A DNA stretch of 7,117 nucleotides from assembly GCA_016189965.1 (NCBI GenBank), contig JACPRL010000165.1, forward strand, positions 1 through 7,117, written 5' to 3'. Below the pieces are notes generated by a model that worked only from the letters and a program-made list of their open reading frames with translations, was not told the origin of the DNA and ran no database searches. A program made the position numbers and the translations under genes. How positions within the stretch are numbered: the stretch's first letter is position 1; every line of letters begins with the position of its first letter. The DNA comes from Acidobacteriota bacterium. Lineage in GTDB: Bacteria > Acidobacteriota > Terriglobia > Acidiferrales > 2-02-FULL-67-57. This document shows positions 1 through 7,117 of this stretch, piece after piece.

Positions 1-1
1 C

Positions 2-2604
<2,603 letters not shown>

Positions 2605-2608
<4 letters not shown>

Positions 2609-3495
2609 GTCCGGCACCGCTCGACCTGCACGGCATCTTTCCGCCGCTCACCACTCCCTTCGCCGCCGACGGCAGCGTGGACGGAAGGGGGCTCGCCGCC
2701 AACGTGGAGAAGTACAACGGCACGGGGCTGGCCGGCTACGTGGTCGTTGGCTCGACCGGCGAATCGGTCTACCTGCGCGAGGAGGAGAAGCTGGCCGTCT
2801 GGGAAACCGTGCGCGATGCCGCCGATGCGGAGAAAATTCTCATCGCGGGAACCGGCTGCGAGGCCACTGCCGACACCATCGAACTGACCCGCCGCGCCGC
2901 GGCGCTCGGCTACCACGCCGCGCTCGTGCGCACCCCGGCTTATTTCCGGCCGCAGATGAGCGAGGCGGCGCTCGAGCGCCACTTCCGCAGCGTCGCCGAC
3001 GCCAGCCCCATCCCGGTGCTTATCTACTCGGTGCCGCAGTTCACCGGCTTGGACGTTTCGGCGTCGCTCGTGGCGCGGCTCGCCGAGCATCCGAACATCA
3101 GCGGCCTCAAGGAAAGCTCGGGCGACGTGCGGCTGATTGGCGACATCCTGCGCTTGGTACCGCCTGACTTTCAAGTGTTGGTCGGCTCAGCTTCGACGCT
3201 CTATCCCTCGCTCTGTCTCGGCGCCCACGGCGCGGTCCTGGCTGTCGCTTGCGCCCTGCCGGAACTCTGCGTGGCTCTCTACGAGTCCTACTGTCGCGGC
3301 GAGCACGCGCGGGCGCGCGCCCTGCAACAGCAACTGCTCGAGCCCACGGCGGCGGTCACCTCGCGCTATGGTATCGCCGGGCTGAAGTTCGCCCTGGAGC
3401 TGCGGGGCTACGTCGGCGGGCCGCCCCGTGCGCCTTTGCTGCCGCTCGATGACGCTGCGCGCGACGAGCTCTCCCGCCTCTTTCGCGGCCTCTAG
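2605..3495 (+). CDS. DapA/NanA-superfamily aldolase, closest in sequence features to 4-hydroxy-2-oxoglutarate aldolase (HOGA)
   Basis: A 296-aa class I (Schiff-base) lyase of usual family length (~290-310 aa). Visible family features are the N-terminal GIFPPLTTPF strand, the GSTGES carboxylate-binding loop (S50-T51), Y113 in TPAYF, catalytic Y141 in IYSVPQFTG, and Schiff-base K169 in GLKESSGD. True dihydrodipicolinate synthases have an Arg in the YNVPxRTG motif that binds the aspartate-semialdehyde carboxylate; here that position is F146. From memory, the protein shares many segments with mammalian HOGA1: YSVPxxTGLD, the HPNIxGxK run, DFQVLxGSA, and a C-terminal EPxAAVTxRxGIxGLK...GYxGGPxRAPL block. 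This favours cleavage of 4-hydroxy-2-oxoglutarate to pyruvate and glyoxylate, or a related 2-oxo acid retro-aldol or decarboxylation, over lysine synthesis. The start is set by the ATGA overlap with carB and the conserved N-terminus beginning within ten residues. Automated annotation would probably say dapA or dihydrodipicolinate synthase family. Family membership is near certain; substrate is not. Confidence 0.9.
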
Positions 3496-3553
3496 CCGGG
3501 TGTTGAAATACTCTGTGCCCGTGTCATTCCGAACCCTTGCGTGCCTTGGCGGT

Positions 3554-3600
3554 GAGGAATCTGCTTTTTCTAACTGTTGCCACAGACAAGCAGATCCTTC
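3554..3600. repeat. Inner inverted repeat (left half of the element)
   Basis: GAGGAATCTGCT (3554-3565) and AGCAGATCCTTC (3589-3600) are complementary at 10 of 12 positions, around a 23-nt loop rich in T and C. This would form a hairpin in either strand's transcript. Confidence 0.6.
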
Positions 3601-3606
3601 GACTCC

Positions 3607-3677
3607 GCCCCGCCCCTTGCGGCGGCACAGGAGCCGCACGCCAACCACAGTGGCCCCGACGCCGCAAGGGGCGGGGC
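3607..3677. repeat. Exact 18-bp inverted repeat with 35-nt loop
   Basis: The arm at 3607-3624 (GCCCCGCCCCTTGCGGCG) is the exact reverse complement of 3660-3677. The stem is almost all G and C and would be very stable. Such perfection within an otherwise imperfect repeat suggests recent origin or active maintenance. There is no downstream T-run, so it is not a standard intrinsic terminator. Confidence 0.75.
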
Positions 3678-3692
3678 TCCGCTCAGGATGAC

Positions 3693-3785
3693 ACCGGTGG
3701 GGTGGGCGCGGTGACTAGTTGGAGCTGTCGGGAAGGTTCACGAGGGTGAGCTGGGAAAAGTTGGAAAGCCCGTAACGCACTGTGG
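3693..3785. other. Rest of the aldolase-bshC gap: no gene seen
   Basis: Between the repeat and the candidate bshC promoter I find no plausible coding region, tRNA or riboswitch-like structure on either strand. An ORF on the minus strand reaches in from bshC, but it is a shadow of the coding frame. Confidence 0.5.
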
Positions 3786-3814
3786 TTGCTCGCCTTGGCG
3801 GGCGCAAGTATGAT
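3786..3814 (+). promoter_or_regulatory. Candidate sigma-70-type promoter for bshC
   Basis: TTGCTC (3786-3791) and TATGAT (3809-3814) are 17 nt apart; the -10 box matches consensus at 5 of 6 and the -35 box at 3 of 6. Transcription would begin near 3820-3822, only a few nucleotides before the TTG at 3823 and ATG at 3826, giving an mRNA with almost no leader. The spacer includes a small CGCC-TT-GGCG inverted repeat. Spacing and -10 fit well, but this is prediction only. Confidence 0.4.
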
Positions 3815-3825
3815 GGACGGCTTTG

Positions 3826-5439
3826 ATGGACTCCCACTGTATTCCGTTCACCGCGATCCCTCATACGACTGCTCTGTTCTCTGACTACCTTTACCGCTTC
3901 GAGAAGGTTGCCGCGTTCTACGCGCACGACCCCTTCGAGCCGGCGAGCTTTGCGCGGGCGGCGGAGAAGATGGCGCTCGAGACTGAGCGGCGCCGCGCCG
4001 TGGCCTCGATTTTGGCGGAGCAGAACGAGCGCTTCGGCGCCGACGAGACGACGCTCGCAGCCATCCGGCGTCTCGCTGACGGCGCCGCGGCGGTGGTTAC
4101 GGGCCAGCAGGTGGGGCTGTTCGGCGGCCCGGCCTACAGCATCTACAAGGCCTTGACCGCCATCCGCCTGGCGGAGAACCTGACCGCCCAGGGCATCCGC
4201 GCTGTCCCCATCTTCTGGCTGGCCAGCGAAGACCACGACCTCGATGAGGTGAATCACTGCGTCTTTCTTGATGCCGACGGTCGATTCGTCCTCTTCGAGC
4301 ACGCTTCCACGTCGTCGCCCAACACGCCGGTCGGTCGCGTCCGCTTTGATGCTTCCATTGAAGACCTGCGGCGTCGCGCCGCACGCTTGTGGCCGCCCGA
4401 GGCGGCGGAGGAGGCCGAGAGTCTGCTTGCGGGATACGTCCCCGGCGCCACGTATGCCGACAGCTTCGCCCGGCTACTGCTGCGTCTCTTCGCCGGCCGC
4501 GGTTTGATCGTGCTCGACCCCTTGCACCCCACGCTGCACGCCCTGGCCCGTCCCGTTTTTCGCCGCGCTTTGGAAGAGGCCGAGCGGTTGCACAAGCTGC
4601 TGCGGGCGCGCGACCGCGAACTGCGCCGCGCCGGCTACCACCTCCAGGTGCGCTTGCAGGAAAACGCCACCCTGTTGTTCCTCACTGTAGATGGCCAGCG
4701 TCTCCCCCTCCGCCGCCGCGAAGATGAATTTTCTCTCTCCGGCCAAGCTCACCGCTCCTTGGCGGCGTTGCTGGAGGAGCTCGAGGCGGCGCCGGAGCGC
4801 TTCAGCCCCAACGTGCTCTTGCGGTCTGTGGTGCAGGACTGGTTGCTGCCCACCGTCGCCTATGTGGCGGGCCCGAACGAGACTACCTACTTTGCGCAAA
4901 CGAGTGTGCTCTACGATGAACTGCTTGGGCGCATGCCGGTAATTGTTCCGCGCTCGAGCGTGACGCTAGTTGACCCGCGCGCGCAGCGCCTGTTGCGGAA
5001 GTACGGCTTGGCCTTCGAGGACTTGTTCCGCGGGCGCGCAGCGCTTGAGGTGCGGATGGCCGAACGTTTGCTGCCGCGGGGGCTGGCGCGACGGCTGGAA
5101 TCGGCGCAGGCGAGAATGGAAAAGCTGCTCGGCGCCGCCGCCGAGGAGGTCGCGCGGCTCGACCCCACCCTGCACGGCGCCGTTGAAACCAGCCGGCACA
5201 AGATGCTCTACCAGTTCGAGAAGATTCGCCGCAAGGCGGCGCGGGCCCAAGCCGAGCGCGCCGGGCTGGTTGACCGCCACCGGGAAATCCTGTTCAATTC
5301 TTGTTACCCGGAGAAGGGTCTACAGGAGCGCCGGTTGGCCTTCCTGAGCTTCGTGGCCCGGCACGGGCGCGCGCTGGTCGACCGGCTGCTCGAGCAGGTC
5401 AATTACCCCTGCCGCGACCACCAGGTAATTTTTCTCTAG
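3826..5439 (+). CDS. bshC: Bacillithiol biosynthesis cysteine-adding enzyme BshC
   Basis: Proposed to add cysteine to glucosaminyl-malate, the final step of bacillithiol synthesis, in the cytosol. At 537 aa it matches B. subtilis BshC (539 aa). Visible signatures, numbered from the ATG at 3826: CIPFTAIPHTT near the N-terminus; VTGQQVGLFGGPAYSIYKA (91-109); IFWLASEDHDLDEVNH (129-144) with its acidic/His cluster; YVAGPNETTYFAQ (346-358); and the closing CRDHQVIFL. Residues ~415-515 are long charged helices, agreeing with the coiled-coil dimerisation region known for BshC. A TTG directly before the ATG (3823) is an alternative start adding one residue. No strong Shine-Dalgarno is present: only a weak GGA at 3815-3817, 8 nt upstream, which would lie outside the transcript if the candidate promoter is right. 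bshA and bshB are not in the window, so the pathway must be completed elsewhere if it functions. Family assignment is firm; the catalytic role rests on family knowledge. Confidence 0.95.
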   Translation: MDSHCIPFTAIPHTTALFSDYLYRFEKVAAFYAHDPFEPASFARAAEKMALETERRRAVASILAEQNERFGADETTLAAIRRLADGAAAVVTGQQVGLFGGPAYSIYKALTAIRLAENLTAQGIRAVPIFWLASEDHDLDEVNHCVFLDADGRFVLFEHASTSSPNTPVGRVRFDASIEDLRRRAARLWPPEAAEEAESLLAGYVPGATYADSFARLLLRLFAGRGLIVLDPLHPTLHALARPVFRRALEEAERLHKLLRARDRELRRAGYHLQVRLQENATLLFLTVDGQRLPLRRREDEFSLSGQAHRSLAALLEELEAAPERFSPNVLLRSVVQDWLLPTVAYVAGPNETTYFAQTSVLYDELLGRMPVIVPRSSVTLVDPRAQRLLRKYGLAFEDLFRGRAALEVRMAERLLPRGLARRLESAQARMEKLLGAAAEEVARLDPTLHGAVETSRHKMLYQFEKIRRKAARAQAERAGLVDRHREILFNSCYPEKGLQERRLAFLSFVARHGRALVDRLLEQVNYPCRDHQVIFL

Positions 5440-5470
5440 TGACTAGAAGCGGTTGCACAACCTCCGCGCG

Positions 5471-5499
5471 GCGGGGACACCCACAGCGGGTTTCCCCGC
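5471..5499. repeat. Imperfect hairpin downstream of bshC
   Basis: GCGGGGA (5471-5477) pairs with TCCCCGC (5493-5499), and inside it ACCC (5479-5482) pairs with GGGT (5488-5491), separated by one mismatch, with a 5-nt loop. It starts 32 nt after the bshC stop. It may act as a weak transcript end or 3' stabiliser, but no T-run follows directly. A smaller palindrome GGTTGCACAACC lies just upstream at 5451-5462. Confidence 0.45.
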
Positions 5500-5536
5500 A
5501 CCCCTTCCCCGGTTGCGCTGCGCGCATCTTTTTTTC

Positions 5537-5556
5537 GGCACGGCTAAAGCCGTGCC
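5537..5556. repeat. GGCACGGCTAAAGCCGTGCC hairpin, interspersed-repeat type
   Basis: A compact perfect inverted repeat: 8-bp stem GGCACGGC/GCCGTGCC with a TAAA loop. A run of nine T's (5527-5535, after ATC) precedes it on this strand, the wrong side for a plus-strand terminator, and on the minus strand it would be followed by A's, so it is not a terminator in either direction. I recall the same motif recurring between genes in acidobacterial genomes; that needs a search. Confidence 0.55.
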
Positions 5557-5607
5557 CTGACGGGTGTCGAACACGTTCGCCGAGCCCGGTGGCACCCGCG
5601 ACCGGGT

Positions 5608-5619
5608 AGCCTTAAGGCT
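5608..5619. promoter_or_regulatory. 12-bp perfect palindrome upstream of the yjbQ promoter
   Basis: AGCCTTAAGGCT is fully self-complementary and is followed by TTTTCTT. It sits about 40-50 nt upstream of the TATAAT box. It could be an operator half-site pair or, with the CCCGGT/ACCGGG pair just before it (5585-5606), part of a weak terminator for bshC. Neither role is shown. Confidence 0.25.
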
Positions 5620-5658
5620 TTTCTTGGGTTTTGCAATGTCTTCTAGTGGGCGAGCCGC

Positions 5659-5664
5659 TATAAT
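5659..5664 (+). promoter_or_regulatory. TATAAT -10 box for yjbQ
   Basis: An exact consensus TATAAT. No good -35 lies at 16-18 nt; the nearest TTG-containing hexamer, TTGCAA (5631-5636), is 22 nt away, so the -35 is weak or absent. Transcription would start near 5671, giving a leader of roughly 13 nt before the ATG at 5684. If correct, it rules out the upstream in-frame starts at 5564 (GTG), 5636 and 5663. Confidence 0.5.
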
Positions 5665-5669
5665 GGCGC

Positions 5670-5675
5670 GGGGAG
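5670..5675 (+). promoter_or_regulatory. Shine-Dalgarno deciding the yjbQ start
   Basis: GGGGAG lies 8 nt before the ATG at 5684 but only 2 nt before the in-frame ATG at 5678, so 5684 is the better start. Confidence 0.6.
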
Positions 5676-5683
5676 AAATGACG

Positions 5684-6124
5684 ATGAAGGAGAATCCGCG
5701 GGCGGGCGCCGGTGTGAGCACGGCGGCCTGGCAAGCCATCGCGGTCGAAACCACCGCGCGGACGCAACTGAAGGACATTACGCAAGAGGTGGCGCGGCTG
5801 GTGCGCCAGGCGGGCGTCGAGAACGGCGTCTGCCACCTCTACGTGCCTCACACCACCGCCGGCATCCTGGTGAACGAAAGTGATGACCCGGACGTGGCGT
5901 GCGACATCGGCGAGGCGCTCGATCGCCTAGTGCCCCGCGACGGCCCCTACAAGCACTACGAAGGCAACGCCGACTCGCACGTCAAGGCGGCGCTAGTGGG
6001 CGTATCGGAGACCGTTCCCATCGAGGGCGGCAAGCTCGGCCTGGGGCGCTGGCAGGGCATCTTCTTCTGCGAATTTGACGGGCCGCGGCGGCGCGTGGTG
6101 AAAGTCCGCATCGTCGCCGACTAA
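5684..6124 (+). CDS. yjbQ: YjbQ / UPF0047 family protein
   Basis: A 146-aa protein of the widespread YjbQ (UPF0047) family, normally ~130-140 aa. The conserved blocks are VPHTTAGILVNES (54-66), YKHYEGNADSHVKAALVG (89-106) and the C-terminal GGKLGLGRWQGIFFCEFDGPRRR (115-137). H56, H91 and H99 are the conserved histidines thought to form the metal-binding pocket. Function is unsettled: a weak thiamine-phosphate-synthase-like activity has been reported for the E. coli member, but no pathway role is established. The frame is open back to a GTG at 5564, which would give 186 aa; I chose the ATG at 5684 because of the Shine-Dalgarno, the TATAAT upstream and the family length. Residues 1-14 still precede the conserved core. 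It is followed after 63 nt by ltaE and probably shares its transcript. No thiamine genes or TPP riboswitch are visible nearby. Family assignment is secure; biochemical role is not. Confidence 0.93.
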   Translation: MKENPRAGAGVSTAAWQAIAVETTARTQLKDITQEVARLVRQAGVENGVCHLYVPHTTAGILVNESDDPDVACDIGEALDRLVPRDGPYKHYEGNADSHVKAALVGVSETVPIEGGKLGLGRWQGIFFCEFDGPRRRVVKVRIVAD

Positions 6125-6134
6125 CAAGAGGCAG

Positions 6135-6168
6135 GCCCTTCGTGCCGCTAAGGCGGGGCTCAGGGTAA
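6135..6168. repeat. Possible degenerate remnant of the interspersed repeat
   Basis: The yjbQ-ltaE spacer reads CCCTTCGTGCC...GGCGGGGCTCAGGGTAA. It shares CCCTT(G)CGTGCC and GGCGG with the left part of the 3523-3692 element, and a GGCGGGGCT...CAGGxTxA ending with its right end. It looks like a shortened or worn copy. The match is by eye and short, so chance or convergent base composition remains possible. Confidence 0.3.
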
Positions 6169-6175
6169 AGAGGCA

Positions 6176-6181
6176 GGGAGG
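6176..6181 (+). promoter_or_regulatory. Shine-Dalgarno for ltaE
   Basis: GGGAGG, 6 nt before the ATG at 6188; a strong and well-placed site that fixes the start despite the unusual charged N-terminal extension of the protein. Confidence 0.7.
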
Positions 6182-6187
6182 CAAGGA

Positions 6188-7117
6188 ATGGCGAGCAAAG
6201 TGGAGGCGAAAGTTAGCCGCGCGGCGGAACGCGAGCGGAAGCTCGAGCAGCCGGTGGACCTGCGCAGCGATACGGTCACCAAGCCCACGCCGGAGATGCG
6301 CCGGGCGATGGCCGAGGCGGAAGTGGGCGACGACGTTTACGGCGAAGACCCGACGGTGAACCGGCTGGAGCAGCGCGCGGCGGAAATCTTCGCGCGCGAA
6401 GCCGCGCTCTTTGTTCCCACCGGCTCGATGGGCAACCTGATTTCCATCCGCATCCACTGCGACCACGGCAATGAAGTTATCTGCGAGTCGCGCGGGCACA
6501 TCTTCAACTTCGAGATGGCTTCGATGGGCGCCATCGCCGGCTGCCTGGCCCGGCCGATTGAGACGCCTGACGGCATCCTCACCTGGAAGCACATCGAGCC
6601 GGCCATCCGGCCCAAGGTGTACTACCGGGCGCAGACAGGCCTGATTTCGCTGGAGAACACGCACAACATCGCCGGCGGGCGCGTTCTGCCCACGGAAATC
6701 CAGGACGAGATTTGCGAGCGGGCGCACGAGCGCGGGATTCCCGTGCACCTCGACGCGGCGCGCATCTTCAACGCCGCCGTCGCCCTGGGCAAGAGCGTGG
6801 CCGAGATTACGCGCAAAGTGGATTCGATCATGTTCTGCCTGTCGAAAGGGCTGGGCGCGCCGGTCGGTTCGATGGTGGTGGGCTCGCGGGACTTCATCGA
6901 AAAGGCACGGGTCTACCGAAAGATGTTCGGCGGCGGGATGCGGCAGGCGGGCGTGCTGGCGGCGGCCGGGCTGGTGGCGCTGGAAAAACATCCGCCGCTG
7001 CTGGCGCGCGACCATGAGCGCGCCCGGCGGCTGGCCCGCGGCCTGGCCGAAATCCCGGGCATCCGCATCAACCCGGAGGACGTGGAGACCAACATCCTGG
7101 TATTCGACGTCTCGGGC
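6188..7117 (+). CDS. ltaE: Low-specificity L-threonine aldolase, partial (C-terminus outside window)
   Basis: A PLP-dependent fold-type I enzyme that cleaves L-threonine or allo-threonine to glycine and acetaldehyde, linking amino-acid breakdown to glycine and one-carbon supply. The window gives 310 codons with no stop; E. coli LtaE is 333 aa, so roughly 40-50 residues are missing. Visible motifs: DLRSDTVTKPTPEM (24-37), VGDDVYGEDPTVNRLE, the PTGSMGNL turn, H104 in the position of the PLP-stacking His, SLENTHN, D189 and R192 in HLDAARIFN, and the PLP lysine K220 in CLSKGLGAPVGS, followed by RKMFGGGMRQAG. Before the first core motif lies a charged 23-residue extension rich in Lys, Arg and Glu, lacking in E. 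coli LtaE, which starts almost at DLRSD. The start is supported by GGGAGG 6 nt upstream, and no other ATG lies between it and the core. Likely co-transcribed with yjbQ. The specificity among threonine, allo-threonine and other beta-hydroxy amino acids cannot be read from sequence. Confidence 0.95.
   Translation, partial: MASKVEAKVSRAAERERKLEQPVDLRSDTVTKPTPEMRRAMAEAEVGDDVYGEDPTVNRLEQRAAEIFAREAALFVPTGSMGNLISIRIHCDHGNEVICESRGHIFNFEMASMGAIAGCLARPIETPDGILTWKHIEPAIRPKVYYRAQTGLISLENTHNIAGGRVLPTEIQDEICERAHERGIPVHLDAARIFNAAVALGKSVAEITRKVDSIMFCLSKGLGAPVGSMVVGSRDFIEKARVYRKMFGGGMRQAGVLAAAGLVALEKHPPLLARDHERARRLARGLAEIPGIRINPEDVETNILVFDVSG

Larger units (their letters stand above)
3523..3692. repeat. Palindromic interspersed repeat element, ~170 bp
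   Basis: The outer ends are imperfect inverted repeats: GTCATTCCGAAC at 3523-3534 pairs with GCTCAGGATGAC at 3681-3692 (9 of 12). Inside lie a second pair (3554-3565 with 3589-3600) and a third, exact pair (3607-3624 with 3660-3677). The GTCATTCCGA / CTCAGGATGAC ends resemble non-coding repeats scattered between genes in acidobacterial and other soil-bacterial genomes; that comparison is from memory. It contains no plausible gene. It sits just after the aldolase stop, so as RNA it could fold and help end or stabilise the carB-aldolase transcript, though no T-tract follows the hairpins. Confidence 0.65.

Noticed and set aside
3428..3749. Small plus-strand frames in the aldolase-bshC gap
   Set aside because: They run through the palindromic repeat, lack ribosome-binding sites and have low-complexity Arg/Pro-rich translations.
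3496..3825. Possible CRISPR, tRNA or intrinsic terminator in the gap
   Set aside because: The repeats are inverted rather than regularly spaced direct repeats, no cloverleaf or T-loop sequence is seen, and the hairpins lack a following T-tract.
3711..5446. GTGACTAG present on both sides of bshC (3711-3718 and 5439-5446), as if a target-site duplication
   Set aside because: An 8-nt match is expected by chance in several kilobases, the second copy overlaps the bshC stop, and no inverted ends or mobility gene bound the interval.
5440..5683. Possible TPP riboswitch upstream of yjbQ, given the reported thiamine-related activity of the family
   Set aside because: No thi-box core sequence is visible and the predicted transcription start leaves a leader of only about 13 nt.
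5993..7015. Minus-strand open frame (340 codons) opposite yjbQ and ltaE
   Set aside because: It runs through two well-supported plus-strand genes and their spacer, and its translation is His/Arg/Ala-rich with no family motif.

Overview
The window is GC-rich, densely coding bacterial chromosome. All five genes read rightward: the C-terminal four-fifths of carB, a DapA/NanA-superfamily aldolase that most resembles 4-hydroxy-2-oxoglutarate aldolase (HOGA), bshC, a YjbQ/UPF0047 protein, and the first ~310 codons of an ltaE-type low-specificity threonine aldolase. A bacillithiol gene in high-GC DNA, plus intergenic repeats of the GTCATTCCGA...CTCAGGATGAC and GGCACGGCTAAAGCCGTGCC type, suggests an Acidobacteriota (Terriglobia-like) genome. 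That placement is inferred from gene content and repeat style; no marker gene here proves it.

Layout: positions 2-2608 hold carB, open at the left edge. Its stop overlaps the start of the aldolase (2605-3495) in an ATGA arrangement, so the two are probably one transcript with coupled translation. A 330-nt gap follows. It carries a ~170-bp palindromic repeat (3523-3692) with nested inverted repeats, one of them an exact 18-bp pair, and then a candidate promoter lying almost on the bshC start. bshC (3826-5439) appears to be a single-gene unit. A second gap (5440-5683) holds several short hairpins, including a compact 20-bp hairpin of interspersed-repeat type, then an exact TATAAT box and a Shine-Dalgarno that fix the yjbQ start at 5684. 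yjbQ (5684-6124) and ltaE (6188 onward) are 63 nt apart and probably co-transcribed; their spacer holds what looks like a worn remnant of the first repeat family.

Functionally these are housekeeping and central-metabolism genes: carbamoyl phosphate for arginine and pyrimidines, a pyruvate-type class I aldolase, the last step of the low-molecular-weight thiol bacillithiol, a small conserved protein of uncertain role, and a PLP enzyme splitting threonine to glycine and acetaldehyde. I see no shared pathway and no defence, mobile or otherwise new multi-gene system. The items most worth a second look are the HOGA-like aldolase tied to carB, the repeat elements, and the possibly leaderless bshC transcript.
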